Assembly (NCBI RefSeq): GCF_900105725.1 | Contig: NZ_FNLM01000034.1 | Location: 2,604,001-2,668,000, forward strand | Origin: Gordonia westfalica | GTDB lineage: Bacteria; Actinomycetota; Actinomycetes; Mycobacteriales; Mycobacteriaceae | DNA: 64,000 nt | Direction of reading: 5' to 3' | In this document: piece after piece, positions 35,567 through 43,593 of the stretch | How positions within the stretch are numbered: the first letter of the stretch is position 1 | Layout of the letters: each line of letters starts with the position of its first letter | The notes under the pieces: generated by a model | Databases searched by the model: none | The model's input: only the letters and a program-made list of their open reading frames with translations | What the model was told of the DNA's origin: nothing | Translations under genes and position numbers: made by a program

Positions 35567-36115
35567 TCAGCTCCGTGTCTTGGGGCGTCGCGTCAGCCAG
35601 AACACGACACCCAGACCCACGACCAGAACCGCGACGGCACCGACGATGAAGTACCACACCGGGATTCCGTCGTCGGACTGATCAGCGGAGGCATCGGCGA
35701 GCGCACCCGGCTCACCGTTTCCGGCGACCGTCAGCTCGAAGCTGCGCTGCCCGCTGATGACGTGACCGTCGGCGGAGGTGACCCGGTAGTTGATCGTGTA
35801 CTTGCCGGCCGGTCCGAGCTCACGGACGCCGACGCTCACCGTGCTGCCGTCGACCTTCGGGTCGCCGGACTGCCAGAAGTGATCGTCGGGCCCGACGACG
35901 TTGAGCACCGCGTACGCGGACTGGATGCCCTCGTTGAACGTCAGCGTGACGGTCGAAGGACCGGCGGACAGGCTCGCGCCGTCGGCGGGATCGGACGACA
36001 CGAGACGCGAATGCGCCGACGCCGCGGGCGCCGACCAGGTTCCGACCAGACCCAGGCACGCGAGTGCGGCCAGGACCAGCAGGACCGGCCGGCTCAGCGC
36101 CGCCCGCTTACGCAT
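35567..36115 (-). CDS. CopC-domain copper-binding protein with membrane anchor
   Basis: A 182-residue protein. A signal peptide ends at PAASA-H, leaving a His as first mature residue, a known copper ligand of CopC. HSRLVSSDPADGA, VTLTFNEGIQ and YRVTSADGHVISGQRSFEL are the CopC beta-barrel landmarks, with the second conserved His in DGH. A linker and a C-terminal membrane helix (WYFIVGAVAVLVVGLGVVFWL) anchor it on the outer face. It overlaps the ycnI-like gene by 8 bases and is followed by copD: one transcription unit for copper handling. Confidence 0.9.
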   Translation of the reverse strand: MRKRAALSRPVLLVLAALACLGLVGTWSAPAASAHSRLVSSDPADGASLSAGPSTVTLTFNEGIQSAYAVLNVVGPDDHFWQSGDPKVDGSTVSVGVRELGPAGKYTINYRVTSADGHVISGQRSFELTVAGNGEPGALADASADQSDDGIPVWYFIVGAVAVLVVGLGVVFWLTRRPKTRS

Positions 36116-36830
36116 TGCCGCGACCGTTGCGTCGGACCACCATCAGCGCCGCGACGCCGAAGACAGTGCCCAGCGCGCCGACGACCAGGCCGATACCGCC
36201 GAGCCAGCGGGCCGCGGAGTCCGCCTGGGCCGTCTCCGTTGCCTGCGACTGGGGTGCGTCGGTGCTGGTCCCGGGCGCTGCTGCGTGTTGTCCGCCGTGT
36301 CCGTCGCCGCCCGCCGCGAGGGTGATCGTCGGAGCGGGCTTCTCGGGCTCGGTGCCGTCGGCCGGGGTGGGCTGATTCCAGTCGGCCGTCTCACCGTCGG
36401 CGTAGGTCTGCAGAGTCGGCAGCGTGACGGTCTCCTGCTCGGGGAACGGGCCGCCGGAGAACCGGAACTGCGCGAACTGGCCGACCGGGACTCCGGGCGA
36501 ACCGGGTTCGGCGGTCCAGGTGATCTCGGTGACCACGTCGTCCTTCTTGGTGACGACCGACTTCCAGCCGCTCATCGCCTCCGGGCGTGCCGACTTCAGG
36601 CCGGGCAGGGTCACGCGCAGCGACGTCGTCGGAGCCGCGTCGGACTCGTTGGGGACCACCAGCGTGACGACGCCGTATCCGCCCTGCGTGACGGTCGGGG
36701 CGTTGGCGCTGACATGCGCCGACGCCACGCCCGCCCCGGTCAGGGAGGCCGCGCCGACCACGGCGGCAGCGGCGGCGGGCAGGACTAGCCGGCGGGCGAT
36801 GGTGGCCCGCGTCGAGACAAGGTTCTTCAT
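36108..36830 (-). CDS. YcnI-like (DUF1775) copper-associated membrane-anchored protein
   Basis: A 240-residue exported protein. The signal peptide ends in GVASA-HVSANAP, again placing a His at the mature N-terminus, the copper-binding residue of YcnI. The DUF1775 domain follows (TLVVPNESDAAPTTSLRVTLP, MSGWKSVV, EITWTAEPGSPGVPVGQF). Then come a low-complexity Thr/Pro/Ala linker with a His-rich patch (GGDGHGGQH) and a C-terminal membrane helix. ATG 36830 is used. First gene of the ycnI-copC-copD operon. Confidence 0.9.
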   Translation of the reverse strand: MKNLVSTRATIARRLVLPAAAAAVVGAASLTGAGVASAHVSANAPTVTQGGYGVVTLVVPNESDAAPTTSLRVTLPGLKSARPEAMSGWKSVVTKKDDVVTEITWTAEPGSPGVPVGQFAQFRFSGGPFPEQETVTLPTLQTYADGETADWNQPTPADGTEPEKPAPTITLAAGGDGHGGQHAAAPGTSTDAPQSQATETAQADSAARWLGGIGLVVGALGTVFGVAALMVVRRNGRGNA

Positions 36831-36918
36831 GTGGGTTCTTTCGTGGAGTTCGGATGTCTGTACATGGCGCGCGCACGACAGCACCGAACCGTCGTGGGTT
36901 CGGTGTGGTGGCGCGGCG

Positions 36919-37440
36919 TCAGAATCCGAGCGGAGGTCCACGAACGCCGGTACCACCGGCGGCGGGACCGGCGAGAACAGCGGGTTGCGTCCAGAAGATC
37001 GGGCGTGCGCCCGGCACACGGAGCGCGACGGGCGGCGTCAGCGACGCGATGACCGAACCGATGACGGCCAGGAGCTGCGCACCGACGACGATCAGCACCG
37101 CACTGAGCGGGATCGCGACGAGGTGCGTCAGCAGCATCGGCATCGCCGGGGCGTCGTGGGTGACGTGTGCGGCGTCGGCGGCGAGCGACCAGTGACTCGC
37201 GACCTGCGCGGCGGTCAGGACGCCGACGGCCGACGCGGTGGCCGGGAGAAGTCGTCGGCGGTGGGTCGCCAGTTGCAGGAGCATTGCCGCGACCACACCG
37301 ATCGCGATGGTGAGCACCAGGCCACCCGAGCTGGGCGCCTGGCCGCCGGCGGCACCGTGCGCGGCGATCGCCACTGCGGGCACCGCACCGGCCGCGGCGA
37401 CGCGCGTGAACGCGTCGGGCGTGCGGACGGTGCGTGACAT
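36919..37440 (-). CDS. Membrane protein upstream of the copper operon, unknown
   Basis: A 173-residue protein with four hydrophobic helices (about 15-35, 44-60, 68-84 and 100-135). A HWSLAADAAHVTHDAPAMPMLLTH stretch combines several His and Met residues between helices and could bind a metal, which fits the copper genes 88 bases downstream, but the family is not recognised. It may be the first gene of the same transcript. Confidence 0.6.
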   Translation of the reverse strand: MSRTVRTPDAFTRVAAAGAVPAVAIAAHGAAGGQAPSSGGLVLTIAIGVVAAMLLQLATHRRRLLPATASAVGVLTAAQVASHWSLAADAAHVTHDAPAMPMLLTHLVAIPLSAVLIVVGAQLLAVIGSVIASLTPPVALRVPGARPIFWTQPAVLAGPAAGGTGVRGPPLGF

Positions 37441-37525
37441 GGCCCCATCCTAAGGAGTGGGTCCCCGCGGATCGGACTCGGCCAACCCGGCCAACTCGTC
37501 GGCCCGCGGTGAAACAATCGAGAAC

Positions 37526-38386
37526 ATGTCGCTGTCACCGGCCCATGTCGAGGTTCGTCCAGCAGAGTTCGGCCCTGTCGAGGTTCGCGAGCTGTCGTCT
37601 CCCGACGAACTCGAAGAACTGATGCGGATCTTCGACGACGTGTGGCGGCCGGACCCGACGAGACGCCCGGTGGGCATCGACATGCTGCGGGCGTTGTCGC
37701 ATTCGGGCAACTACGTCGCCGGCGCGTTCATCGGCGATCACCTGGCGGGCGGTAGCGTCGCGTTCCTGTCCGCGCCGGCCGGCGAGGCCCTGCACAGCCA
37801 CATCACCGGGGTTACCCGACGCGGACGCGGCCACCACGTCGGCTACCTGCTGAAGATGCACCAGCGGAAGTGGGCGCTGGCGCGCGGGCTGTCGACGATC
37901 ACGTGGACCTTCGATCCGCTGGTCGCGCGCAACGCGTACTTCAACATCACCAAGCTGGGAGCCGAGCCGGTCCACTACTACGAGGACTTCTACGGCGAGA
38001 TCGGCGACGAGCTGGGCGGCGACGCCGACTCGGATCGGGTGCTGATGTCTTGGGCGGTCGATGCCGATCTACCCGATGCCGTGGATGGTGTCGGCAGCGC
38101 GGAGGCACTGATCGCCGGTGGTGCGGTGGCGGTCATCGACGACTCCGACCGGTCGCGTCCCGTCGCCCACCATGAACGGGTGACCCCCGACGCGACGGTG
38201 GTGGTGGCGTTGCCGCGGGACGTCGAGGCGATGCGGGTGAGTCATCCGCTCGACGCGGCGCGGTGGCGGATCGCGCTGCGGGACGCCCTGTCGCCGTTGC
38301 TTCTCGAGGGTGACGCCCGACGGTCGGTGCGGTTCCTGCGGTCGGGTCACTACGTGTTCGGTCCGGCGGGTTCGGGGGTGCGGTGA
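37526..38386 (+). CDS. GNAT-family N-acetyltransferase
   Basis: A 286-residue protein. Residues 15-160 form a GNAT domain; HITGVTRRGRGHHVGYLLKMHQRKWALARG carries the acetyl-CoA pyrophosphate-binding R-G-x-G-like loop, and NAYFNITKLGAEP follows as usual. The large C-terminal part resembles predicted acetyltransferases of the COG3375 type rather than simple 150-residue GNATs. Substrate unknown. The TGA overlaps the GTG start of the next gene by four bases, so the two are coupled. Confidence 0.8.
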   Translation: MSLSPAHVEVRPAEFGPVEVRELSSPDELEELMRIFDDVWRPDPTRRPVGIDMLRALSHSGNYVAGAFIGDHLAGGSVAFLSAPAGEALHSHITGVTRRGRGHHVGYLLKMHQRKWALARGLSTITWTFDPLVARNAYFNITKLGAEPVHYYEDFYGEIGDELGGDADSDRVLMSWAVDADLPDAVDGVGSAEALIAGGAVAVIDDSDRSRPVAHHERVTPDATVVVALPRDVEAMRVSHPLDAARWRIALRDALSPLLLEGDARRSVRFLRSGHYVFGPAGSGVR

Positions 38387-39573
38387 GCGTCGAATCGACT
38401 CCCGACGAACTGACCCCCGCCGACTGGGCGCGGTACCCGCAGACCCTCGCCGATGTCCTGCCTGCGGTCTCTGGCGCCCTGGGCATGTCCGATGGCGCGG
38501 ACCTCGTTGTGCCGCCGGGCGATTCGGTGGTGGTGTTGCTGATCGACGGGCTCGGGGCGACGCTGCTCGAGCAGTACGCGGACTTCGCGCCGACCCTGCG
38601 TGAGCTGACGGCGACCACGCTGCGTGCGGGATTTCCCGCGACGACCGCGACCAGCATCCTGAGCCTGACGGTCGGAGCGGCGTGCGGCGTGCACGGGATC
38701 ATCGGATACAGCTTCCGGCCCGACGACGACTGTCGGACTCGGGGTACGCGCCGGGTACTGAACTCGCTGCGCTGGAGTCTCGACGACGCGCACGGACCGT
38801 CGGCGCTGGTCACCTATCCCCCGGCCCTGGTGCGCACCCACCCCGGAAGCCTGGAATCGCTTGCGGACGAAGGCGTTCGGGTGACGTATGTGATGCCCGG
38901 CGAGTTCCGCGGGACCGGCCTGACCCTGGCCGCGTTCCGCGCACCCGGCCAGTATGTGCCCGCGGTGACGCCCGACGGTGTGCGCGACGGTGTGCTGGCG
39001 GCCGTGCGCGGACGCAGTCGCCACCGGCGGTTCGTGTACGCGTACTACAGCGAACTCGACACGGCGGGCCACATCCACGGCCCCGGATCGGAAGCATGGC
39101 TGGAGAAGCTGCGGCTCGTCGATCGTCTCGTCGCCGACCTCGCCGCCGAGTTGCCCTCCGGGACAACGCTGCTCGTCACCGGCGACCACGGGATGATCAC
39201 CGCCGACCGGGCCATCGACATCGACACCGCGCCAGGGCTTCTCGACGGCGTCGAAGCGGTGGCCGGTGAGGCGCGGGCACGGCACGTGTACGCGGCTCCG
39301 GGTGCTGGCGAGGACGTGCTGAAGGCATGGTCGGGGTATCTGGGCGATGCCGCGCACGTCGTCTCGCGGGAGCAGACCATCGACGAGGGATGGTTCGGGC
39401 CCGAGGTGACCGACGCCGTTGCGCGTCGGATCGGGGACGTCGTCGCGGTGGCGCGGGACGACGTGACGCTCACGCGGTCGAAGAACGAGACGATGGAGTC
39501 GATGATGATCGGCCACCACGGCGCGTGGACGGCTGCGGAGCAGCTTGTGCCGCTGGTTGTTGCGTCGGGGTGA
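38383..39573 (+). CDS. Nucleotide pyrophosphatase/phosphodiesterase (alkaline phosphatase superfamily)
   Basis: A 396-residue protein of the type I phosphodiesterase family. VVVLLIDGLGATLL gives the first metal-binding Asp, GFPATTATSILSLTVG the catalytic Thr region, YSELDTAGHIHGP the second metal site (Asp and His) and LLVTGDHGM the third (Asp-His). No signal peptide is seen, so it is probably cytosolic. It would hydrolyse a nucleotide or another phosphodiester. GTG 38383 overlaps the upstream stop. Pairing with a GNAT gene suggests a shared pathway that I cannot name. Confidence 0.85.
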   Translation: MSVESTPDELTPADWARYPQTLADVLPAVSGALGMSDGADLVVPPGDSVVVLLIDGLGATLLEQYADFAPTLRELTATTLRAGFPATTATSILSLTVGAACGVHGIIGYSFRPDDDCRTRGTRRVLNSLRWSLDDAHGPSALVTYPPALVRTHPGSLESLADEGVRVTYVMPGEFRGTGLTLAAFRAPGQYVPAVTPDGVRDGVLAAVRGRSRHRRFVYAYYSELDTAGHIHGPGSEAWLEKLRLVDRLVADLAAELPSGTTLLVTGDHGMITADRAIDIDTAPGLLDGVEAVAGEARARHVYAAPGAGEDVLKAWSGYLGDAAHVVSREQTIDEGWFGPEVTDAVARRIGDVVAVARDDVTLTRSKNETMESMMIGHHGAWTAAEQLVPLVVASG

Positions 39574-39580
39574 TCCCTGC

Positions 39581-39600
39581 ACGCCGCGTATCGAGGTCAC
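39581..39600. repeat. 20-base repeat at the 3' end of dinB, second copy at 31091-31110
   Basis: ACGCCGCGTATCGAGGTCAC is identical at 31091-31110 and here. In both places its last bases (TCAC) supply the TGA stop of a minus-strand gene: the hydrolase at 31107 and the polymerase at 39597. It probably marks the edge of a short intergenic repeat family. Confidence 0.6.
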
Positions 39601-40733
39601 GCCACCGGCGCGTCCTCCTCGTCGGTCACCAGGTCCAGACGCACGCCGAGGAGCCGGACCGGACGGTCGATGTCGAACCTGGTGAGCAGGTCGGCGACCA
39701 CGGCTTCGAGTTGGTCGAAGTCGAGGCTCGGTGCGGGCAGCTTCCGGGACTTGGTGCGCGTGTAGAAGGTCGTGGTCCGGACGGTCACGGCCACACGGAA
39801 CGGCACACGATCCTCGGCGACCACCTGGTCGAGTAGCTCGCGCAGCAGTTCCGCAGCCGCCGCACGCATCTCGGACGGTTCGGAGATGTCGGTCGCGAAG
39901 GTTCGCGACTTCGAGTGCGACCGGGCGAGCCACGGTTCGGCGGTGATCGTCGAATCGCCACCGCCGCGGCACAGCACGTACAGCCAATTGCCCTGGTGCG
40001 GACCGAAGGTGGCGATCAAGTCCTCGCGGGGCGTGGCGATGAGGTCGTTGACGGTCTCGACGCCGTTGGTGGCGAGCTTCGCCGACGTCTTCGGCCCGAC
40101 GCTCCACAGGTCGCGAGTCGGCTTCTCCCCCATCAGGTCCAGCCAGTTCCGGTCGTCGAGCAGGAACACGCGCGGCGCGTCGACCCCGGTGTCGGGCATG
40201 GCACCGGGCGGCCGCTTGGCGAAACCGGTGGCCATCTTGGCGCGCTGCTTGTTGTCGCTGATGCCGACGCAGCTCGTCAGGCCGCAACCGTCGAAGATGT
40301 CACGACGGATGCGCTCGGCGAGATCGACGACGGCGTCGTCGTCGAACGGGTCCACCTCGGCCCCCCGCACACTCACGCCGAGGTAGGCCTCGTCCCACCC
40401 CCACACCTCGACGGGGTGTCCCGTCGAGCGCAGCACGTCCATGACGTCGGCCGACGCGGCGTCGTACGCCCCCATGTCCAGGGGCAGATACACCGCGTCG
40501 GGCAACTTCTTGTACGCAGCACGCAGCGGCATCCCGGCCCGCACGCCGACGTCCCGCGCCTCATACGACGCGCAGGTCACCACCTTGCGGGCCTCGGTCG
40601 GATCGCCGTTGCCACCGACGATGACCGGGACACCGACGAGCTCCGGACTGCGCAGTCGCTCGACCGACACCTGGAACTGGTCGAGATCGACGTGCAACAG
40701 CCACCGATAGCGTTGCGAAACCGACGTGGTCAC
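39597..40733 (-). CDS. dinB: Y-family DNA polymerase, DinB2-like
   Basis: A 378-residue translesion polymerase. HVDLDQF (D16, D18) and WGWDEAYLG hold the metal-binding acids; VVTCASYEARDVGVRAGMPLRAA is the fingers region; SCVGISDNKQRAKMATGFAKRP and WSVGPKTSAKLATNG (helix-hairpin-helix) follow; TVRTTTFYTRTKSRKLPAP is in the little finger. The set matches mycobacterial DinB2/DinP. No beta-clamp motif (QLxLF type) is present at the C-terminus. The residue after D-L-D-Q-F is Gln (Q21), where most Y-family enzymes have a Tyr or Phe steric gate and DinB2 has Leu. GTG 40733 is the start. No SOS box is seen upstream. Confidence 0.92.
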   Translation of the reverse strand: MTTSVSQRYRWLLHVDLDQFQVSVERLRSPELVGVPVIVGGNGDPTEARKVVTCASYEARDVGVRAGMPLRAAYKKLPDAVYLPLDMGAYDAASADVMDVLRSTGHPVEVWGWDEAYLGVSVRGAEVDPFDDDAVVDLAERIRRDIFDGCGLTSCVGISDNKQRAKMATGFAKRPPGAMPDTGVDAPRVFLLDDRNWLDLMGEKPTRDLWSVGPKTSAKLATNGVETVNDLIATPREDLIATFGPHQGNWLYVLCRGGGDSTITAEPWLARSHSKSRTFATDISEPSEMRAAAAELLRELLDQVVAEDRVPFRVAVTVRTTTFYTRTKSRKLPAPSLDFDQLEAVVADLLTRFDIDRPVRLLGVRLDLVTDEEDAPVA

Positions 40734-40786
40734 CCCGCCAGGGTAACCACTCCTCGGGTGCTCACCCCGCCGATTCAGACGGCGAT

Positions 40787-41524
40787 TCAGACGGCGATAC
40801 GGACGTCGATCTCGCCGAGTCCCACGCTCCGGCACGCCGTGCGCAGCGCATGCGGGTTGTAGCGCAGCACCGACAGCCCGCGTTGCGTCTCCGTCGACCA
40901 GCCGGCGAACGACCCGCTGGCCTCGGCGATGAACCCGGTCAGCTCCGAGATCGACGATGCGTCGAACGCGGCCACCACGTGTTTGAGCACCTTGTCGAGC
41001 AGCGCACGATCGCGATGCAGCGGAGGCGGCACCAGATTCAGTGCAGGAGAGGCGGTTCCGCAGTTCGTCGGATCGGTCAGCGCATGCACCGCGACGAGCA
41101 GGAAGGCCAGCGAGACGATCGCCCGCGACTCGGGGTCGCCCTGGCGGCCCGGATACGACTGGATGATGTGGCATACCTGCACCGGTCGCGGCGGCGTGGC
41201 GCCGACCGCTTCGCCCTGGCTGGGCTCGAGAAGTCCCAGCGCAGCCAGCGCCTCCTGATGTGCCGACGAAATCGTTTCCGCAGCAAGAGCATCGGCATGC
41301 ATCCGCTGAAGTTGGGCGACGATCGCCTGGTGGCGTCGCGTCGCATCGTCGATCTCACGGACCAGATGTTCGGTCAGTCCGAAAGTGGACGAATAGTGAG
41401 TCAGCGCCTGATATCCGCGCAACACGATGTGTTGCTCGATGGCGATGGCCTCGGCGATTGCCGACGGTTCGAGAAACTTCCGGGTGCCGCGTCGAGACGC
41501 GCGCACAGAAAGAGTACTGGTCAA
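40787..41524 (-). CDS. Hypothetical protein, unknown
   Basis: A 245-residue helical protein. TTG 41524 is taken as the start because GGAGG lies six bases before it. The N-terminus is basic (SVRASRRGTRKF); the middle has a His/Gln-rich helix (ATRRHQAIVAQLQRMHADAL), and SLAFLLVAVHALTD is the only hydrophobic segment. I do not recognise a family. It is transcribed in the same direction as the polymerase gene and ends 53 bases before it, so co-transcription is possible. Confidence 0.55.
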   Translation of the reverse strand: MTSTLSVRASRRGTRKFLEPSAIAEAIAIEQHIVLRGYQALTHYSSTFGLTEHLVREIDDATRRHQAIVAQLQRMHADALAAETISSAHQEALAALGLLEPSQGEAVGATPPRPVQVCHIIQSYPGRQGDPESRAIVSLAFLLVAVHALTDPTNCGTASPALNLVPPPLHRDRALLDKVLKHVVAAFDASSISELTGFIAEASGSFAGWSTETQRGLSVLRYNPHALRTACRSVGLGEIDVRIAV

Positions 41525-41843
41525 CTGAGCCCTCCACACATGTAGACCATTGATGCTCCGAAGTGGATTTGCCCACCCCGGTGTTGACCCCCTACGCCCC
41601 GACACCCCCTTCGATGCCGTTAACGAAGCGCACGATCACAATAGCGAGGATTTCGCGAATGCGTGAGTCGAATGACTGAAGATTGCGAAGTTTGTCTAAT
41701 TACATGGGGCGAAAGACCCCGACCGGGTCCCATTCCCCGGCTCGGTCGGCAGATCGGCCCTACACACATCACCGAAGACCCTTCCCCTCCCGCGCCTGGC
41801 GGGTTTCACTCGATTCAGGGACTTCGACGGGAGGACTCGAGAC
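41525..41843. other. Intergenic region with a DosR-like box
   Basis: No gene is visible. The region separates divergent genes and holds their promoters. A DosR-like site (41706-41719) is the only element I can name. Confidence 0.45.
41706..41719 (+). promoter_or_regulatory. DosR-like box upstream of the DUF4389 gene
   Basis: GGGGCGAAAGACCC matches 11 of 14 positions of the dormancy-regulator core GGGACTWWAGTCCC. It lies 125 bases before the start of the DUF4389 gene, whose neighbours are of the kind controlled by DosR in mycobacteria. Confidence 0.45.
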
Positions 41844-42548
41844 GTGCACGCAGTGACGCTGACCGGACATCTCGACGAGCCGCTGTCGAGGTGGCTCTGG
41901 CTGCTGAAATGGCTTCTGGCGATCCCGCACTTCCTCGTTCTGATCGCATTGGACATCGCATTCTTCTTCTGCACGGTCGTGGCCGGCTTCGGGATCCTGT
42001 TCACCGGTCGCTATCCGCGGGGACTGTTCGATTTCAACGTCGGCGTCATCCGGTGGAACTGGCGCGTCGCCTTTTACACGCATTCCGCGTTCGGCACCGA
42101 CCGGTACCCGCCCTTCTCGCTGCGTCGGACCGACTACCCCGCCGACTTCGACGTGGACTACCCGGAGCGGCTGTCCCGCGGCCTGGTGCTGGTGAAGTGG
42201 TGGTTGCTGGCGATCCCCCACTACCTCGTCCTCGGGGTGCTGGCCGGCGGGTGGCTGGGTGGCCCGGCGGCCGCCGGATACGTCGCGCAGGCCGGCGACG
42301 ATGGCCGGTTGATCATCGCGCCGGTGCTGGTGCTGGTTGTCTTCTTCGCCGCGGTGGCGCTGCTGTTCACCGGCAGGTACCCGCGCGGGCTGTTCGACTT
42401 CGCGATGGGTATCAACCGCTGGCAGTACCGGGTGTGGGCGTATGCGGCGCTGATGCGCGACGAGTATCCGCCGTTCCGGCTCGATCAGGGCGGGGACGAA
42501 CCGACGACCTCGACGGGAGCCCGGGATGTTGCGGTTCCTCTCCCGTGA
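41844..42548 (+). CDS. DUF4389 membrane protein with two tandem repeats
   Basis: A 234-residue membrane protein made of two similar halves. Each has a helix-rich LLKWLLAIPHFLVL or LVKWWLLAIPHYLVL segment and then LFTGRYPRGLFDF, WNWRV or WQYRV, and a YPPF motif (residues about 20-95 and 115-215). This double pattern defines the DUF4389 family of actinobacteria. Function unknown. GTG 41844 follows GGGAGGA. The next gene overlaps it by 23 bases. Proteins of this kind often lie among hypoxia/dormancy genes. Confidence 0.85.
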   Translation: MHAVTLTGHLDEPLSRWLWLLKWLLAIPHFLVLIALDIAFFFCTVVAGFGILFTGRYPRGLFDFNVGVIRWNWRVAFYTHSAFGTDRYPPFSLRRTDYPADFDVDYPERLSRGLVLVKWWLLAIPHYLVLGVLAGGWLGGPAAAGYVAQAGDDGRLIIAPVLVLVVFFAAVALLFTGRYPRGLFDFAMGINRWQYRVWAYAALMRDEYPPFRLDQGGDEPTTSTGARDVAVPLP

Positions 42549-43086
42549 GTTGCACAGCTGGCGACTGATGCACGCCACCTCCAACCGGCTCGTCCGACCC
42601 ACGGACCGGGTGGAAACACTTGTGCTGCTGACACTCTGGGTGTCTGCGCTGGCGGGACTGCTCATCGCATTGACCGTCGGCGGCAACACCTATGCCACGC
42701 ACAAGGCCACCGCCGACGTGCAGGGACCCCGCCACTCGGTGAGCGCCACCGTCACCACGCCACCGAAGCAGGACGACGATCCGACGATCGTCGTCTGGCG
42801 GCGGACCGACGGCGCACGAGTCACCGCAGCGGTGGACGCCGAACGGACCGACCGCGTCGGTCGCGTCCGCATCATCTGGCTCGACGACCAGCAGCGGGTC
42901 GCCGACCCGCCGCGCACCGCCACCGACGCCGTGGTGGAAGGCGTCATGGCCGGGCTCGGCGTCGTGATGCTGACCGTTCTGGGCTGGTGGGGGCTGGTCC
43001 TGCTGGTCCGGGCGGCCGCCGACCGGCATCGGATGCGGCGGTGGGAGGCCGAGTGGCGCGACCTCGACATCGACAGTCACCGATGA
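42526..43086 (+). CDS. Rv1733c-like two-helix membrane protein
   Basis: A 186-residue protein with membrane helices at about 30-52 and 140-162 and a polar domain of some 85 residues between them on the outside (VTTPPKQDDDPTIVVWRRTDG and VRIIWLDDQQRVADPPRT). Size, topology, the N-terminal VETLVLLTLW and the W-x-D-x-x-G pattern resemble the Rv1733c family, a DosR-regulated antigen of Mycobacterium tuberculosis. The role is unknown. It starts within the end of the DUF4389 gene, so the two are coupled. Confidence 0.7.
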   Translation: MLRFLSRELHSWRLMHATSNRLVRPTDRVETLVLLTLWVSALAGLLIALTVGGNTYATHKATADVQGPRHSVSATVTTPPKQDDDPTIVVWRRTDGARVTAAVDAERTDRVGRVRIIWLDDQQRVADPPRTATDAVVEGVMAGLGVVMLTVLGWWGLVLLVRAAADRHRMRRWEAEWRDLDIDSHR

Positions 43087-43105
43087 CCTCCCGGCCGCCG
43101 GCGGT

Positions 43106-43489
43106 TCAGCCGTCGTCGACCTCCTCGAGGTCGCGCGTCGACAACCAGGCCTGCGAGTCGTCGATTCCCATGTGCGGGGGCAACGGGGGCAACCGCGTCC
43201 CGAAGACCTCGTGCGTGAGTTTGCTCAATGCCCGGCATTCCTCGGCCCAGGACATCCGCCCGGCCGGGGTCGTCTCATAGGTCCGTAGACCCGGATATCC
43301 GGCGGCGGCCTCGCGCACGCCGACGAGCCCCCGGCCGACGAGTTCGTCGACGACCAGTCGTAGCTCGTTCGCCCGGAGGCGATAACCCCGGCGTTGCAGT
43401 TCGTCGGCCATCTGACGGTCTGACACATCGGTGTTCAGCCCGATACCCAGGATGTGCACTCGGACGGCGGCCCGCTCAATTGCTCTCAT
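43106..43489 (-). CDS. PadR-like winged-helix protein
   Basis: A 127-residue protein. SDRQMADELQRRGYRLRANELRLVVDELVGRGLVGVREAAAG is a winged helix of the PadR type, with TYETTPAGRMSWAEECRAL as the wing end and dimer helix. It is probably a transcription regulator of a neighbouring gene. It converges with the Rv1733c-like gene, and about 100 bases separate it from the PEP synthase end. Ligand and target are not readable. Confidence 0.65.
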   Translation of the reverse strand: MRAIERAAVRVHILGIGLNTDVSDRQMADELQRRGYRLRANELRLVVDELVGRGLVGVREAAAGYPGLRTYETTPAGRMSWAEECRALSKLTHEVFGTRLPPLPPHMGIDDSQAWLSTRDLEEVDDG

Positions 43490-43593
43490 CTGCCATCCTC
43501 CGTTCGCTCAGGAGACCGCCGCGATCGGAAGGGCAGACGAAGATCGGACACGTCAGCCTGCACACGCGCCGGTGAGGTACACGATCCTCCTCA

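Noticed and set aside
34778..36325. A 515-residue plus-strand open frame across the copC and copD genes
   Set aside because: Its composition (His/Arg/Gly/Asp-rich, no motifs) is that of an antisense shadow; the minus-strand genes are clearly recognised.
41809..41824. GGGACTTCGACGGGA just before the DUF4389 gene as a DosR box
   Set aside because: Only the left half fits; the right half lacks the AGTCCC arm, unlike the site at 41706.
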